Shown piece by piece: positions 1 to 6,417 of a stretch of DNA of 9,616 nt. Source of the stretch: Candidatus Dormiibacterota bacterium (GTDB lineage: Bacteria; Chloroflexota; Dormibacteria; Aeolococcales; Bog-877). The stretch lies in NCBI GenBank assembly GCA_003132265.1, contig PKXE01000172.1, positions 2,772 through 12,387 on the forward strand. Direction: 5' to 3'. A program made the translations under genes and the position numbers. Positions within the stretch are counted from its first letter, which is position 1, and each line of letters starts with the position of its first letter. The notes beneath the pieces are model-generated. The model was not told where the DNA came from. It did not search any database and worked only from the letters and a program-made list of their open reading frames with translations.

Positions 1-404
1 GTGAAGCGGCGGGTCAGACGCTCTAGCTCACGCCGGCTCAGCCGGCGGGGATCGACGCGCACTGAGCCGGCCGCTCCCCCGAATGGAAGGGACATCAGCG
101 CCGTCTTCCAACTCATCGTCATCGCCAGCGCCTTGGTCTGATCCAAGGTGGCGTCAGCCTCGTAGCGGATGCCGCCCTTGGCGGGTCCTCGGGCGATGTT
201 GTGATGGACCCGATTGCCGACAAAGACTTCCACCGAGCCGTCGTCGAGTACGACCGGGAAGTGCACCTGGAAGATCCGTTTGACTTCGCGCAGCACGGCG
301 CGGGCATCCTCGTCGAGATGCAGCGTCTCGGCCGCCTGATCCACTCGGTGCTGGGCGGTGCTGTAGAGGTCTTCGCTTCCCGGCGTGGGGGTCAGCGCGA
401 TCAC
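1..404 (-). CDS. Glu/Leu/Phe/Val dehydrogenase family protein, N-terminal part, catalytic Lys replaced by Ala (partial)
   Basis: Manual minus-strand translation gives the dimerisation/substrate domain of a glutamate dehydrogenase: RVHHNIARGPAKGGIRY at about residues 60-76, then SWKTALMSLPFGGAAGSVR and VDPRRLSRRELERLTRR. The family normally deaminates glutamate (or Leu/Phe/Val) to the 2-oxo acid with NAD(P)+. Residues are numbered from the GTG at 404-402. K76 (KGGIRY) and K100 (SWK) align with K89 and K113 of the well-studied clostridial enzyme, with the same 24-residue spacing. The position 12 residues on, the catalytic K125 in the GGxKGG motif, is A112 here (codon at 69-71), and the next Gly but one is Ser. 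The start is inferred: there is no Shine-Dalgarno, but a TATACT box ends 6 bases before this GTG, which suggests a leaderless message. A GTG one codon earlier (407-405) is also possible. The Rossmann half lies beyond base 1. The family is near certain; activity is doubtful, and a regulatory or non-catalytic subunit is possible. Confidence 0.88.
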   Translation of the reverse strand, partial: MIALTPTPGSEDLYSTAQHRVDQAAETLHLDEDARAVLREVKRIFQVHFPVVLDDGSVEVFVGNRVHHNIARGPAKGGIRYEADATLDQTKALAMTMSWKTALMSLPFGGAAGSVRVDPRRLSRRELERLTRRF

Positions 405-410
405 CACGTC

Positions 411-416
411 AGTATA
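411..416 (-). promoter_or_regulatory. -10 box for a leaderless dehydrogenase transcript
   Basis: The minus strand reads TATACT here, five of six matches to TATAAT. It is followed by six bases and then GTG at 404-402, which is the -10 to +1 spacing expected if transcription starts on the start codon. No ribosome binding site precedes the GTG. No convincing -35 box is found 16-19 bases upstream; a TTGCAC lies too far away at 24 bases. Confidence 0.4.
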
Positions 417-497
417 GGAGCGGCGCGACCATGGGTTTGGGTGCAACTTGGAGGCTGCGACGACCCGGTAACACTTTCTCAGGAGACCTCAAAGCGG

Positions 498-526
498 TTG
501 ACATCGCGACCCTCAAGCACGATTGT
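498..526 (+). promoter_or_regulatory. Candidate promoter of the Arg/Thr-rich protein gene
   Basis: A perfect TTGACA -35 box lies at 498-503. Seventeen bases later, 521-526 reads GATTGT, a weak -10 (three of six matches). The weak -10 coincides with the left arm of a palindrome, an arrangement typical of a regulated promoter. Transcription would start near 533 and leave a leader of about 150 bases before the ATG at 682. The -35 and its spacing are seen directly; promoter function is inferred. Confidence 0.4.
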
Positions 527-537
527 GTGGCACAATC
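521..537. promoter_or_regulatory. Perfect inverted repeat, probable operator
   Basis: GATTGTG-TGG-CACAATC is a perfect 7+3+7 inverted repeat over the candidate -10 of the plus-strand promoter. It lies about 115 bases upstream of the divergent dehydrogenase start. Short-spacer symmetric sites of this kind are typical dimeric repressor operators. No regulator gene lies in the window and no second copy was noticed. Confidence 0.45.
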
Positions 538-628
538 AGATTAACTCGACCGTGCGGAGACCCGGTTTGGTACGCCCTCACCCACGTCACAATCACAACC
601 GGCATCAATAATCAGGGATCAACCTGAA

Positions 629-659
629 CTTCAAGGCGCTCAAGGATCTTGCGCCGAAG
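629..659 (+). other. Imperfect hairpin in the leader of the Arg/Thr-rich protein gene
   Basis: CTTC (629-632) and GGCGC (635-639) pair with GCGCC (651-655) and GAAG (656-659), with AA (633-634) bulged. The loop itself can form CAAG (641-644) with CTTG (648-651) as an alternative inner pairing. The structure ends 6 bases before the AGGAGG ribosome binding site, so it could affect translation, but no regulatory role is shown and no alternative pairing that hides the site was found. Confidence 0.35.
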
Positions 660-665
660 CAAACT

Positions 666-671
666 AGGAGG
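666..671 (+). promoter_or_regulatory. Ribosome binding site fixing the start of the Arg/Thr-rich protein
   Basis: AGGAGG lies 10 bases before ATG at 682. The frame is open further upstream to a TTG at 649, but that start would place this strong site inside the gene, so ATG 682 is preferred. Confidence 0.8.
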
Positions 672-681
672 AACCGGACTT

Positions 682-1302
682 ATGCCCCGAACGCCCAGGA
701 GGACTGGCACTAGGCGCACGACCGCGCGCCCTGCCACCCGGACCACGCGAAGGCCTGCGACCAGGCGCCCGGCTGCGCGCACGACCGCACGCAGCACGAC
801 CGCACGGCGGACCACAGCGCGGCGCACGACCCGCACCGCGCCCACCGTCGCCTCACTGACTAGGACGATCACCGCCCAGCTCAAGGCGTTGGAGAAGCGC
901 CTGACCGACATCGAGAAGAAGCTCGTCTCGGCCGTGACTCGTACCGCCACCGCTCCCCGGAGCGCACGCAAACCGGCGCGGCGCACCGCGACCCGGCGCA
1001 CCACAACTGCCCGGACCGCTACTCGCACCCGCCGGACCACCGCGGCCCGCACAGCGCCGGCACGGCGACGCGCCACCACTCGCACCACACCGGCCCGGGC
1101 GACCACCCGGCGCCGGACGACCGGCACCGCGACCACGGCCGCGCCGCGTCGCACCGCCGCCACTCGGACCACCCGCACGCCCCGGGCGACCGCCGCTCGC
1201 CGGCCAACTCGCGCCGCGGCGGCTCCCAAGGCTCCGCGTCGCGCCGCCAAGCGTCGCGGCCGGGTGACTCTCGCCGGCACCGGAGGATCCGGGGAAGCCT
1301 GA
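682..1302 (+). CDS. Arg/Thr/Ala-rich basic protein with central coiled coil, probable nucleic-acid-binding protein
   Basis: The product is 206 residues. By hand count it has 53 Arg, 57 Thr and 44 Ala, about 75% of the protein, but only 7 Lys and 4 acidic residues. It has three parts. Residues 1-54 are a disordered basic arm of RRTT, TTAR and RTATR-like units. Residues 55-86 form an amphipathic helix with hydrophobics at 59, 63, 67, 70, 74, 77 and 81 (spacing 4-4-3-4-3-4), which predicts a coiled coil and holds three of the four acidic residues. Residues 87-206 are a second basic arm ending in APRRAAKRRGR and a Gly-rich tail. There is no signal peptide, membrane segment or enzymatic motif. The composition recalls histone-H1-like tails but with Arg/Thr instead of Lys/Ala, so compaction or bridging of DNA or RNA is a reasonable guess, not a demonstrated function. 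An AGGAGG site before ATG 682 and a strong terminator just after the stop show that the plus strand is the real one. It is a single-gene unit. Confidence 0.85.
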   Translation: MPRTPRRTGTRRTTARPATRTTRRPATRRPAARTTARSTTARRTTARRTTRTAPTVASLTRTITAQLKALEKRLTDIEKKLVSAVTRTATAPRSARKPARRTATRRTTTARTATRTRRTTAARTAPARRRATTRTTPARATTRRRTTGTATTAAPRRTAATRTTRTPRATAARRPTRAAAAPKAPRRAAKRRGRVTLAGTGGSGEA

Positions 1303-1331
1303 GAGCGCTCTCTCTCTGAGTTCTAGCGGTG

Positions 1332-1366
1332 AAGGAGCGGGTCGCAAGGCCCGCTCCTTTCCTTTT
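1332..1366 (+). terminator. Rho-independent terminator after the Arg/Thr-rich protein gene
   Basis: A perfect 10-bp stem, AAGGAGCGGG (1332-1341) with CCCGCTCCTT (1350-1359), has an 8-base loop and is followed by TTT-CC-TTTT. The T-rich tract lies on the plus side only, so it terminates the 682-1302 gene; the minus-strand aldolase, ending at 1385, gets at most a weak stop from it. Confidence 0.85.
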
Positions 1367-1384
1367 ACCCCGGCGTCGCTTTGG

Positions 1385-2419
1385 TCAGGCTGCGAAAACC
1401 CGCCGCAGTCTCTCCGCCGCGGCGACGACCTCCTCCATGCTCACATCGAGATGAGTGACGCAGCGCACGGTGCGTGGAGCGAACGGAACCGTGAGCACCC
1501 CTTCACGCTTGGCCCGCTCCACGATCGTGGTGGCGTCCGCGGAGGTCTCGAGCAGGACGATGTTGGTCTGCACCAGTTGGGTGTCGACCCTCAGGCCGGA
1601 GGCGGCCTGGAGCGCCTCGGCCAAATGCCGCGCCTTGCGGTGGTCTTCTGGGAGGCGATCAAGATTGTGGTCCAGCGCGAAGAGCCCGGCCGCGGCTAGG
1701 ATTCCCACCTGGCGCATTCCCCCGCCGAGGCGCTTGCGCCAGGTGTGGGCACGCCGGCGCCCCTCGGCCGAGCCCACCCAGAGGGTTCCGGCGGGGCAGC
1801 CAAGGCCTTTGGAAAGAGAGAAGGTCAGCGAATCGGCGCAGGCGGAGAACTCCGCCATCGGCACGCCCCGACTGGCCGCGGCGTTGGCCAGGCGGGCGCC
1901 GTCCAAGTGCACCAAGAGGCCCATGCGGTGGGCCGCGTCGGCGGCGCTGCGCAGCTCGGCAATTGGGGTTACCGTCCCGCCCCTGCGGTTGTGGCTCTGC
2001 TCCAGGCAGAGCAGCGCTGTGCGAGGTTCGTGGTCCGGGTCCCCGAGTCGCCGCAGCGACTCCAGTTGCGTTGGGGTGGGACAGCCGGCGGATGGTGCGT
2101 CAAAGTTGCGCAGCTGAACGCCAGCGATCATCGCCGTCCCGGCCAGCTCGTAGTGGAGGATGTGGGACTCGGAATCCACCAACACCTCTTCCCCGGGGGT
2201 GGTGGCGCTGGCCACGCCGATCAGGTTGGCCATGGTTCCGCTGGGACACAACAGCGCCGCCTCCTTGCCCAGCAGGGCGGCGACCCGCTCTTCCAGCCGC
2301 CGCACCGTGGGGTCCTCGCCGAAGACGTCATCGCCCACCTCGGCGCTGGCCATAGCCTGACGCATGCCCTCCGAGGGACGGGTCACCGTGTCGCTGCGCA
2401 GGTCGATCACAGCACTCAT
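1385..2419 (-). CDS. ltaE: Low-specificity L-threonine aldolase
   Basis: This cytosolic PLP enzyme of fold type I cleaves L-threonine or L-allo-threonine to glycine and acetaldehyde, and in reverse can make beta-hydroxy amino acids. The 344 residues match the usual length. The N-terminal motif IDLRSDTVTRPS (5-16) and VGDDVFGEDPTV (28-39) are diagnostic. PSGTMANL (59-66) is the phosphate-binding turn. HLDGAR (171-176) carries the Asp that pairs with the pyridine nitrogen. SLSKGLG (201-207) holds the Schiff-base Lys204, and GGGMRQ is the conserved loop near the C-terminus. The start is ATG at 2419-2417; the ribosome binding site is weak. The gene starts 40 bases after the stop of the diguanylate cyclase on the same strand, so the two may be co-transcribed, though no functional link is obvious. 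Beta-eliminating lyases such as tyrosine phenol-lyase are related but lack this signature. Confidence 0.93.
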   Translation of the reverse strand: MSAVIDLRSDTVTRPSEGMRQAMASAEVGDDVFGEDPTVRRLEERVAALLGKEAALLCPSGTMANLIGVASATTPGEEVLVDSESHILHYELAGTAMIAGVQLRNFDAPSAGCPTPTQLESLRRLGDPDHEPRTALLCLEQSHNRRGGTVTPIAELRSAADAAHRMGLLVHLDGARLANAAASRGVPMAEFSACADSLTFSLSKGLGCPAGTLWVGSAEGRRRAHTWRKRLGGGMRQVGILAAAGLFALDHNLDRLPEDHRKARHLAEALQAASGLRVDTQLVQTNIVLLETSADATTIVERAKREGVLTVPFAPRTVRCVTHLDVSMEEVVAAAERLRRVFAA

Positions 2420-2459
2420 GAGTCGCGGCCAATCCTATGGCATGGCCACTCGGCCCCGT

Positions 2460-4592
2460 TCAGATGCTGACCGGCTCCCCGGCAGTGGTGGCCGGGTCCA
2501 GGAATTCGACGCGGTTGCGGCCGTTGCGCTTGGCCGCGTAGAGGGCGCGATCGGAAAGGTCGAGCAGGTTGCGAGCTCCTCTCGACCCCTCGGGGAAGGT
2601 AACCCCACCGATGCTGACGGTGATCCGCACCTCACTGCCGTCATCAAGCTTGACCGCCATCTCCTCCACCGCCGCGCGGATCTTGTCGGCCACCACCTCG
2701 GCATCGTCGCGGGCGGTGTTGGCCATCACCACCACGAACTCCTCACCACCGTAGCGGGCCGCCAAGTCCGATTTGCGAATGGTCTCCACCATCAGACTGG
2801 CGAACTGGCGCAGCAGACGGTCTCCGGCGGGATGCCCGTGGGAGTCGTTGACCGCCTTGAAATGGTCCAGGTCAAGCATCAGGACCGACAGTGGTGAACT
2901 CGCCCGCTCGGCCACATTCACCTGCTGGTCGAGGTATCCCACCAGGAAGCGGTAATTGTACAGCCCGGTCATCTCGTCGGTGGTCGCCTCCCGCTGCGTC
3001 ACCGCCAGTCGGGTACTCTTCTCGACGGCGATCACGATCTGGTCGGCGACCCCGCGACAGAGCGTGTAGTCCTCGTCGACGTAGGGTCGGCGCTTGTTGC
3101 CCACCAGCAAGAGGCCGAGGTCGTGGTCCTCGGAACGCAGCGGCTCGGCCAGACAATCCCTGAGACCCAGCTGCTCCTCGGCGGAGTTGCGCTCCTCGGG
3201 GCTGAGGTGAGTGCGGACCAAAAAGCGGGGTTCCCGGATCAGGTTCCCGATGATCCCTTCGCTGCCCTCCAGCTCAGCCCAGGTGGGTGCGGGCTCCGCC
3301 ACCCCGGTCGAGAGCAGGAGGCCACGGGGCATTTGCGAATGCGGCCGGAGCAGGATCATGGCGACGTCGGCGTCCACGAGGTCGATCAGGCTGCGCAGTA
3401 CTTGGTCCAGCGCTTGCTCCAAGGGCGCGTTCCCGGTCAGGGTGGAGGCGATCACGGTACGCCCGGTCGCGATCAATAGCTGGCGGCGGAGCTGCTTGCG
3501 CACCAACTCGAAGTTGGCGGCCAGGCGGGTGATTTCCTCAGCCCCCCCTTCGACGGTGACGGGAGCCGCGTAGCCGTCGAGGCCCAGACGTTGCACGGCG
3601 ATGTCGAGCCGGCGCAACGGACGGTTCAGGAAATGCTCCACCAGGAGGAAGACCACCAACATCCCCAGCAAGAGGACCCCGGCGACCGCCAGCGCTAGCG
3701 GCAGCGCCAGGTCAGTGACGGTGACGCTGATAGCGTCGCCCGACTCCAAAACCAGCAGGGTGGCGACCTCCTGGCCGCCCTGAGTGCGGAACGGCAGCGC
3801 AGCGGCAGCGAACTGAGTCCCGCCGAGCGATGCCTGTCCGGCCTGCTGGTAGTTCCGAAGAGCAGAGCGCAGCGACCTGGGCAGCTGCGCTCCGGCTGGA
3901 TAGGTGGTCCCAGCCAACCGGACGGGCAGCGCCAGCCGTCCTCCGACCAAGAGGGCGGTCGAGGAGTGGAGCCCCGCGATGTCCAACATCTGTTGGACGA
4001 AGCGCAGGGTGCCGGCCCCGACCGGGGTCAGCACCACTATCCTCCCGGCGTCCGCGCCGCCCCCGGCAACCGGGGCCGTCCCCACCCCCAGCAGCTGGCC
4101 CGCCTGGGTGGTGACGAAGAACCCGCCCGCCGCGGGGTCGGTGCAGGCGTACGGGGCCCCTCTGGCCTCACCCAGCACCGCCGCCAGGCCGGGTACTTTG
4201 GTGGCCGGTGCCTGGGCTAGGACCGCCCCTTGGCTGCCGAAGAAGACCAGGACCTGGCCCGAGGTGGCGTTGGCGGCCGCGGCTTTGGCGAGGGGCGCCA
4301 GGCTCGACTTTCCCTCGGCATAGGCGGCCGCAGTCGCGGGTAGGCTCGCCACCTCGCAGGCGAACCGCTCCGAGGCGGTGGCCGTCTGCAACCGGAGCAG
4401 GATGGCGGCCAGCCTGACCGCCCCCAGCCCCGTTTGCGCTTCCTGATGGGTGCGGGCCTGCTGGGTTTCGACCCAGGCCACTGCACCGGCCGCCACGGCG
4501 GTCGCCAGCCCCACCGCCAGCAGTACCAACGCGAACTGCGAGGCGAAGGACTTCCGGCGAACGCGCCGACGCGTGGTGGGTTGGCTGGCCAA
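2460..4592 (-). CDS. Membrane-bound sensor diguanylate cyclase (HAMP-GAF-GGDEF)
   Basis: The protein should make cyclic di-GMP from two GTP at the inner face of the membrane. The 710 residues are ordered as follows: basic N-terminus; TM helix about 20-42; extracytoplasmic sensor region about 43-290; TM helix about 292-318; HAMP-like linker about 319-372; GAF domain about 385-525; GGDEF domain about 535-700. The active-site loop reads RYGGEEF (613-619). The metal and nucleotide motifs DLDHFKAVND (574-583) and GHPAGD (586-591) are intact. RKSD (606-609) sits five residues before GGEEF, the exact place of the RxxD inhibitory site, so product inhibition is expected. No EAL or HD-GYP domain is present. 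The sensor region is Ala/Gly-rich, with Cys79 and Cys150, and I cannot assign it to a family with confidence (a Cache-like fold is possible). The start is the TTG at 4592-4590: an in-frame stop lies a few codons upstream and no better start follows before the first TM helix. Confidence 0.93.
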   Translation of the reverse strand: MASQPTTRRRVRRKSFASQFALVLLAVGLATAVAAGAVAWVETQQARTHQEAQTGLGAVRLAAILLRLQTATASERFACEVASLPATAAAYAEGKSSLAPLAKAAAANATSGQVLVFFGSQGAVLAQAPATKVPGLAAVLGEARGAPYACTDPAAGGFFVTTQAGQLLGVGTAPVAGGGADAGRIVVLTPVGAGTLRFVQQMLDIAGLHSSTALLVGGRLALPVRLAGTTYPAGAQLPRSLRSALRNYQQAGQASLGGTQFAAAALPFRTQGGQEVATLLVLESGDAISVTVTDLALPLALAVAGVLLLGMLVVFLLVEHFLNRPLRRLDIAVQRLGLDGYAAPVTVEGGAEEITRLAANFELVRKQLRRQLLIATGRTVIASTLTGNAPLEQALDQVLRSLIDLVDADVAMILLRPHSQMPRGLLLSTGVAEPAPTWAELEGSEGIIGNLIREPRFLVRTHLSPEERNSAEEQLGLRDCLAEPLRSEDHDLGLLLVGNKRRPYVDEDYTLCRGVADQIVIAVEKSTRLAVTQREATTDEMTGLYNYRFLVGYLDQQVNVAERASSPLSVLMLDLDHFKAVNDSHGHPAGDRLLRQFASLMVETIRKSDLAARYGGEEFVVVMANTARDDAEVVADKIRAAVEEMAVKLDDGSEVRITVSIGGVTFPEGSRGARNLLDLSDRALYAAKRNGRNRVEFLDPATTAGEPVSI

Positions 4593-4852
4593 TCTGCATG
4601 CCCCGGGTAGTCAGATGAAGTGGCCGTCCCGATTGCCCCGGGCGTTCCTCGGTGGGTGGGAAGCTGAGTTGAGAACGCCGAGACCGCCGTCAGGCACCAG
4701 CCCTATGATGTCCCCACCGTAGTCGTTCCAGATCCAGACCTTGGGTCCAACGCGGTAGCGAAGGCGTGACACCGGCCTTACGGTCCGATGACGGGTAGCG
4801 CGGACCGGCAACGGCAACTGGCGGCTCGCGATTGTGTAGAGGTTGACGTCCT
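4593..4852. other. Divergent intergenic region between the diguanylate cyclase and the duplicated-domain gene
   Basis: These 260 bases separate two divergent genes and must hold both promoters, but I find no -35/-10 pair good enough to call. On the minus strand an open frame ends at 4611, 18 bases before the cyclase start. From a GTG in its middle it would encode about 53 residues, including the stretch VWIWNDYGGDIIGLVPDGG. Its third-position GC is about 75%, no clear ribosome binding site precedes it, and I recognise no homologue, so I do not call it a gene. Confidence 0.4.
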
Positions 4853-5470
4853 GTGCCGGAAGTGGTCGTGTCCTTCTTGGACGGCGAAGTCCTCTACGGG
4901 GAGCTGCCGCTGCTGCACATGGACGATCCCTTCCTGGACCTGGACCTGCACACCTTGGACGGCAACGCCCGCCAGGCCCTGATTCCGGTCAGCGCGGTGC
5001 GCCAGATCGACCTCACCAAGGTCTCCCAGCCGGGCAACGACGTCGATCTCAAGGAGCTGGCCCGGGTGGCGCTGCACTTCATCGACGGCCAGGTGCTGCG
5101 GGCCCACGTGGTCACCCCGGCCTCCCTGCAACGGTTCGGCTCGGTTTGGGACATCATCGATGCCAAGAGCCGAGAGCACAAGATCTGCGCCGTCCCCTAC
5201 ACCGCCCTCAAGGGCGCCTTCTATGTGCGGCGCTGGGACACCCGGCCCCCCCTGGAGCGGTCCAGCTCGGTGGCCTCGGCCCAGTCGGGTCAGAGGCAGC
5301 GGCTGGCCGAGATCCAGGCCAAGCGCAGCCGCGAGGGGCTGAGCCGTCGACTGCCGCGCCCCTTGGGCGGGCTGCTCGACCGGGTTGAGCCGGAGGAGGG
5401 TTCGGCGACCAGGCGGCGACGGAACCCGAGAGGTGCGGTCCAGCCGCCTCGGGAGCCCGGGGCCTCATGA
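4853..5470 (+). CDS. Uncharacterised protein with two tandem copies of a small beta-rich domain and a basic tail
   Basis: I do not recognise a named function. The 205 residues contain two related segments. The first holds VVVSFLDGEVLYGEL (4-18) and ALIPVSAVRQIDL (42-54). The second holds VALHFIDGQVLRAHV (72-86) and CAVPYTALKGAFYV (112-125). The shared pattern is a strand with an F-[LI]-D-G-x-V-L turn, then a P-[VY]-[ST]-A-[VL] strand, about 68-70 residues apart. It resembles small beta-barrel domains found in several uncharacterised families, some near PilZ proteins; that likeness is from memory and unproven. Residues about 130-205 are hydrophilic and Arg/Pro-rich, probably disordered. There is no signal peptide or membrane segment. 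The start is GTG at 4853 with AGAGGT (4838-4843) nine bases upstream. The stop overlaps the epimerase start as ATGA, so the two are translationally coupled. Divergence from a diguanylate cyclase makes a c-di-GMP link tempting, but nothing in the sequence shows it. Confidence 0.85.
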   Translation: MPEVVVSFLDGEVLYGELPLLHMDDPFLDLDLHTLDGNARQALIPVSAVRQIDLTKVSQPGNDVDLKELARVALHFIDGQVLRAHVVTPASLQRFGSVWDIIDAKSREHKICAVPYTALKGAFYVRRWDTRPPLERSSSVASAQSGQRQRLAEIQAKRSREGLSRRLPRPLGGLLDRVEPEEGSATRRRRNPRGAVQPPREPGAS

Positions 5471-6417
5471 GAGTGGTGGTCACCGGCGGGGCGGGGTTCA
5501 TCGGCAGCCATCTCACCGATCGGCTCCTCAACGAGGGCCACCAGGTGGGCGTGATCGACGACCTCAGCAGCGGCCGCCGGGAGCAGGTCAGCGATCAGGC
5601 CCGGTTCTACGAGGTGAGCGTCGCCAGCGAGTGGGTGGGCCGAGTGATCGCCCGGGAGCGCCCGCAGGTGATCTTCCACCTGGCGGCGCAGATCGATGTC
5701 CGCAAGTCGGTGAGCGATCCCCTCCACGACGCGGAGGTCAACGTCCTGGGCACAGTTCAGCTGCTGGGCGCGGCCGCCCGGGCCGGGGTCGCTCGCGTCG
5801 TCTTCATGTCGTCGGGCGGCGCCGTCTACGGGGACACTGAGGTTGTTCCCACCCCGGAATCCCATCCGCTGCGGCCAGCCTCGCCCTACGGCGCGGCCAA
5901 GGTGGCCGGTGAGGCCTACCTCACGGCCTTCGCCACCTCGTTCGGGCTGGAGGCCGCCGTGCTGCGCCCAGGCAACGTCTACGGCCCCCGCCAGGACCCC
6001 CACGGCGAAGCCGGGGTGGTCGCCATCGTCTCCAGCCTGCTGCTGGCGGGGAGAGCGCCCGTGATCAACGGGGACGGGCGGCAGACCCGCGACTACGTCT
6101 TCGTGGACGATGTGGTCGAGGCCGCCTTGCGGCTGCTCCAGGGACCGCTCGGCCAGTACAACGTCGGCACCTGCCGGGAGACCGCGGTGGTCGAGGTGGT
6201 GGCAGAGCTGAGCCGGGCCGTCTCAGAGTTGCGCCCGGGTGGGGACCCGCCGCCGAACCCGCGCCACGGTCCCGCCAAGGATGGCGAGCAGCGGCGGAGC
6301 TGCCTCGACTGCTCTCTGGCGGCATCCCGCCTGGACTGGAGGGCCCAGGTCGCGCTCCCGGAGGGGCTCCGAAGCACGGTGGCGTACTTCGCCGATCGAG
6401 GCCCCGGCTACTTGTAG
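5467..6417 (+). CDS. NAD-dependent epimerase/dehydratase (GalE-like nucleotide-sugar epimerase)
   Basis: An extended short-chain dehydrogenase/reductase of 316 residues, the usual length for compact UDP-glucose 4-epimerase-like enzymes that supply sugars for cell-surface polysaccharide. [11 protein letters not shown] (6-16) is the NAD-binding Gly motif. DDLSSG (31-36) follows the second strand and suits NAD over NADP. HLAAQ (71-75), SSGGAVYG (115-122) and the catalytic pair Y141xxxK145 in PYGAAK are intact. [12 protein letters not shown] (167-178) and [14 protein letters not shown] (206-219) are typical of the sugar-binding side. The last 60 residues are more divergent and proline-rich in the middle. 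The ATG overlaps the previous stop by four bases. The gene ends tail-to-tail with infA, sharing 10 bp. The substrate cannot be told from sequence: 4-epimerase, 4,6-dehydratase or related activity. No glycosyltransferase lies nearby. Confidence 0.9.
   Translation: MRVVVTGGAGFIGSHLTDRLLNEGHQVGVIDDLSSGRREQVSDQARFYEVSVASEWVGRVIARERPQVIFHLAAQIDVRKSVSDPLHDAEVNVLGTVQLLGAAARAGVARVVFMSSGGAVYGDTEVVPTPESHPLRPASPYGAAKVAGEAYLTAFATSFGLEAAVLRPGNVYGPRQDPHGEAGVVAIVSSLLLAGRAPVINGDGRQTRDYVFVDDVVEAALRLLQGPLGQYNVGTCRETAVVEVVAELSRAVSELRPGGDPPPNPRHGPAKDGEQRRSCLDCSLAASRLDWRAQVALPEGLRSTVAYFADRGPGYL

Noticed and set aside
201..611. Plus-strand open frame over the dehydrogenase
   Set aside because: The minus strand gives unmistakable glutamate dehydrogenase motifs; this frame has no recognisable content.
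612..1280. Long minus-strand open frame opposite the Arg/Thr-rich gene (Arg/Val/Ala-rich product)
   Set aside because: It is the complement of a low-complexity GC-rich gene; the plus strand has the ribosome binding site and the correctly oriented terminator.
682..1302. Repeated short GC-rich units as a CRISPR or minisatellite array
   Set aside because: The repeats are irregular, lack a constant unit or spacer length, and are explained by the R/T/A codon pattern of the protein.
1301..1312. Perfect palindrome GAGAGCGCTCTC overlapping the stop of the Arg/Thr-rich gene
   Set aside because: With no loop it cannot form a stable hairpin, and it lies in a CT-repeat stretch; the real terminator follows it.
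1745..2470. Plus-strand open frame of 241 codons opposite the threonine aldolase
   Set aside because: The minus strand encodes a full-length aldolase with all motifs, so this is a GC-driven shadow.
5290..6003. Minus-strand frame of 237 codons over the epimerase
   Set aside because: The plus-strand epimerase has intact catalytic and NAD motifs and a coupled start.
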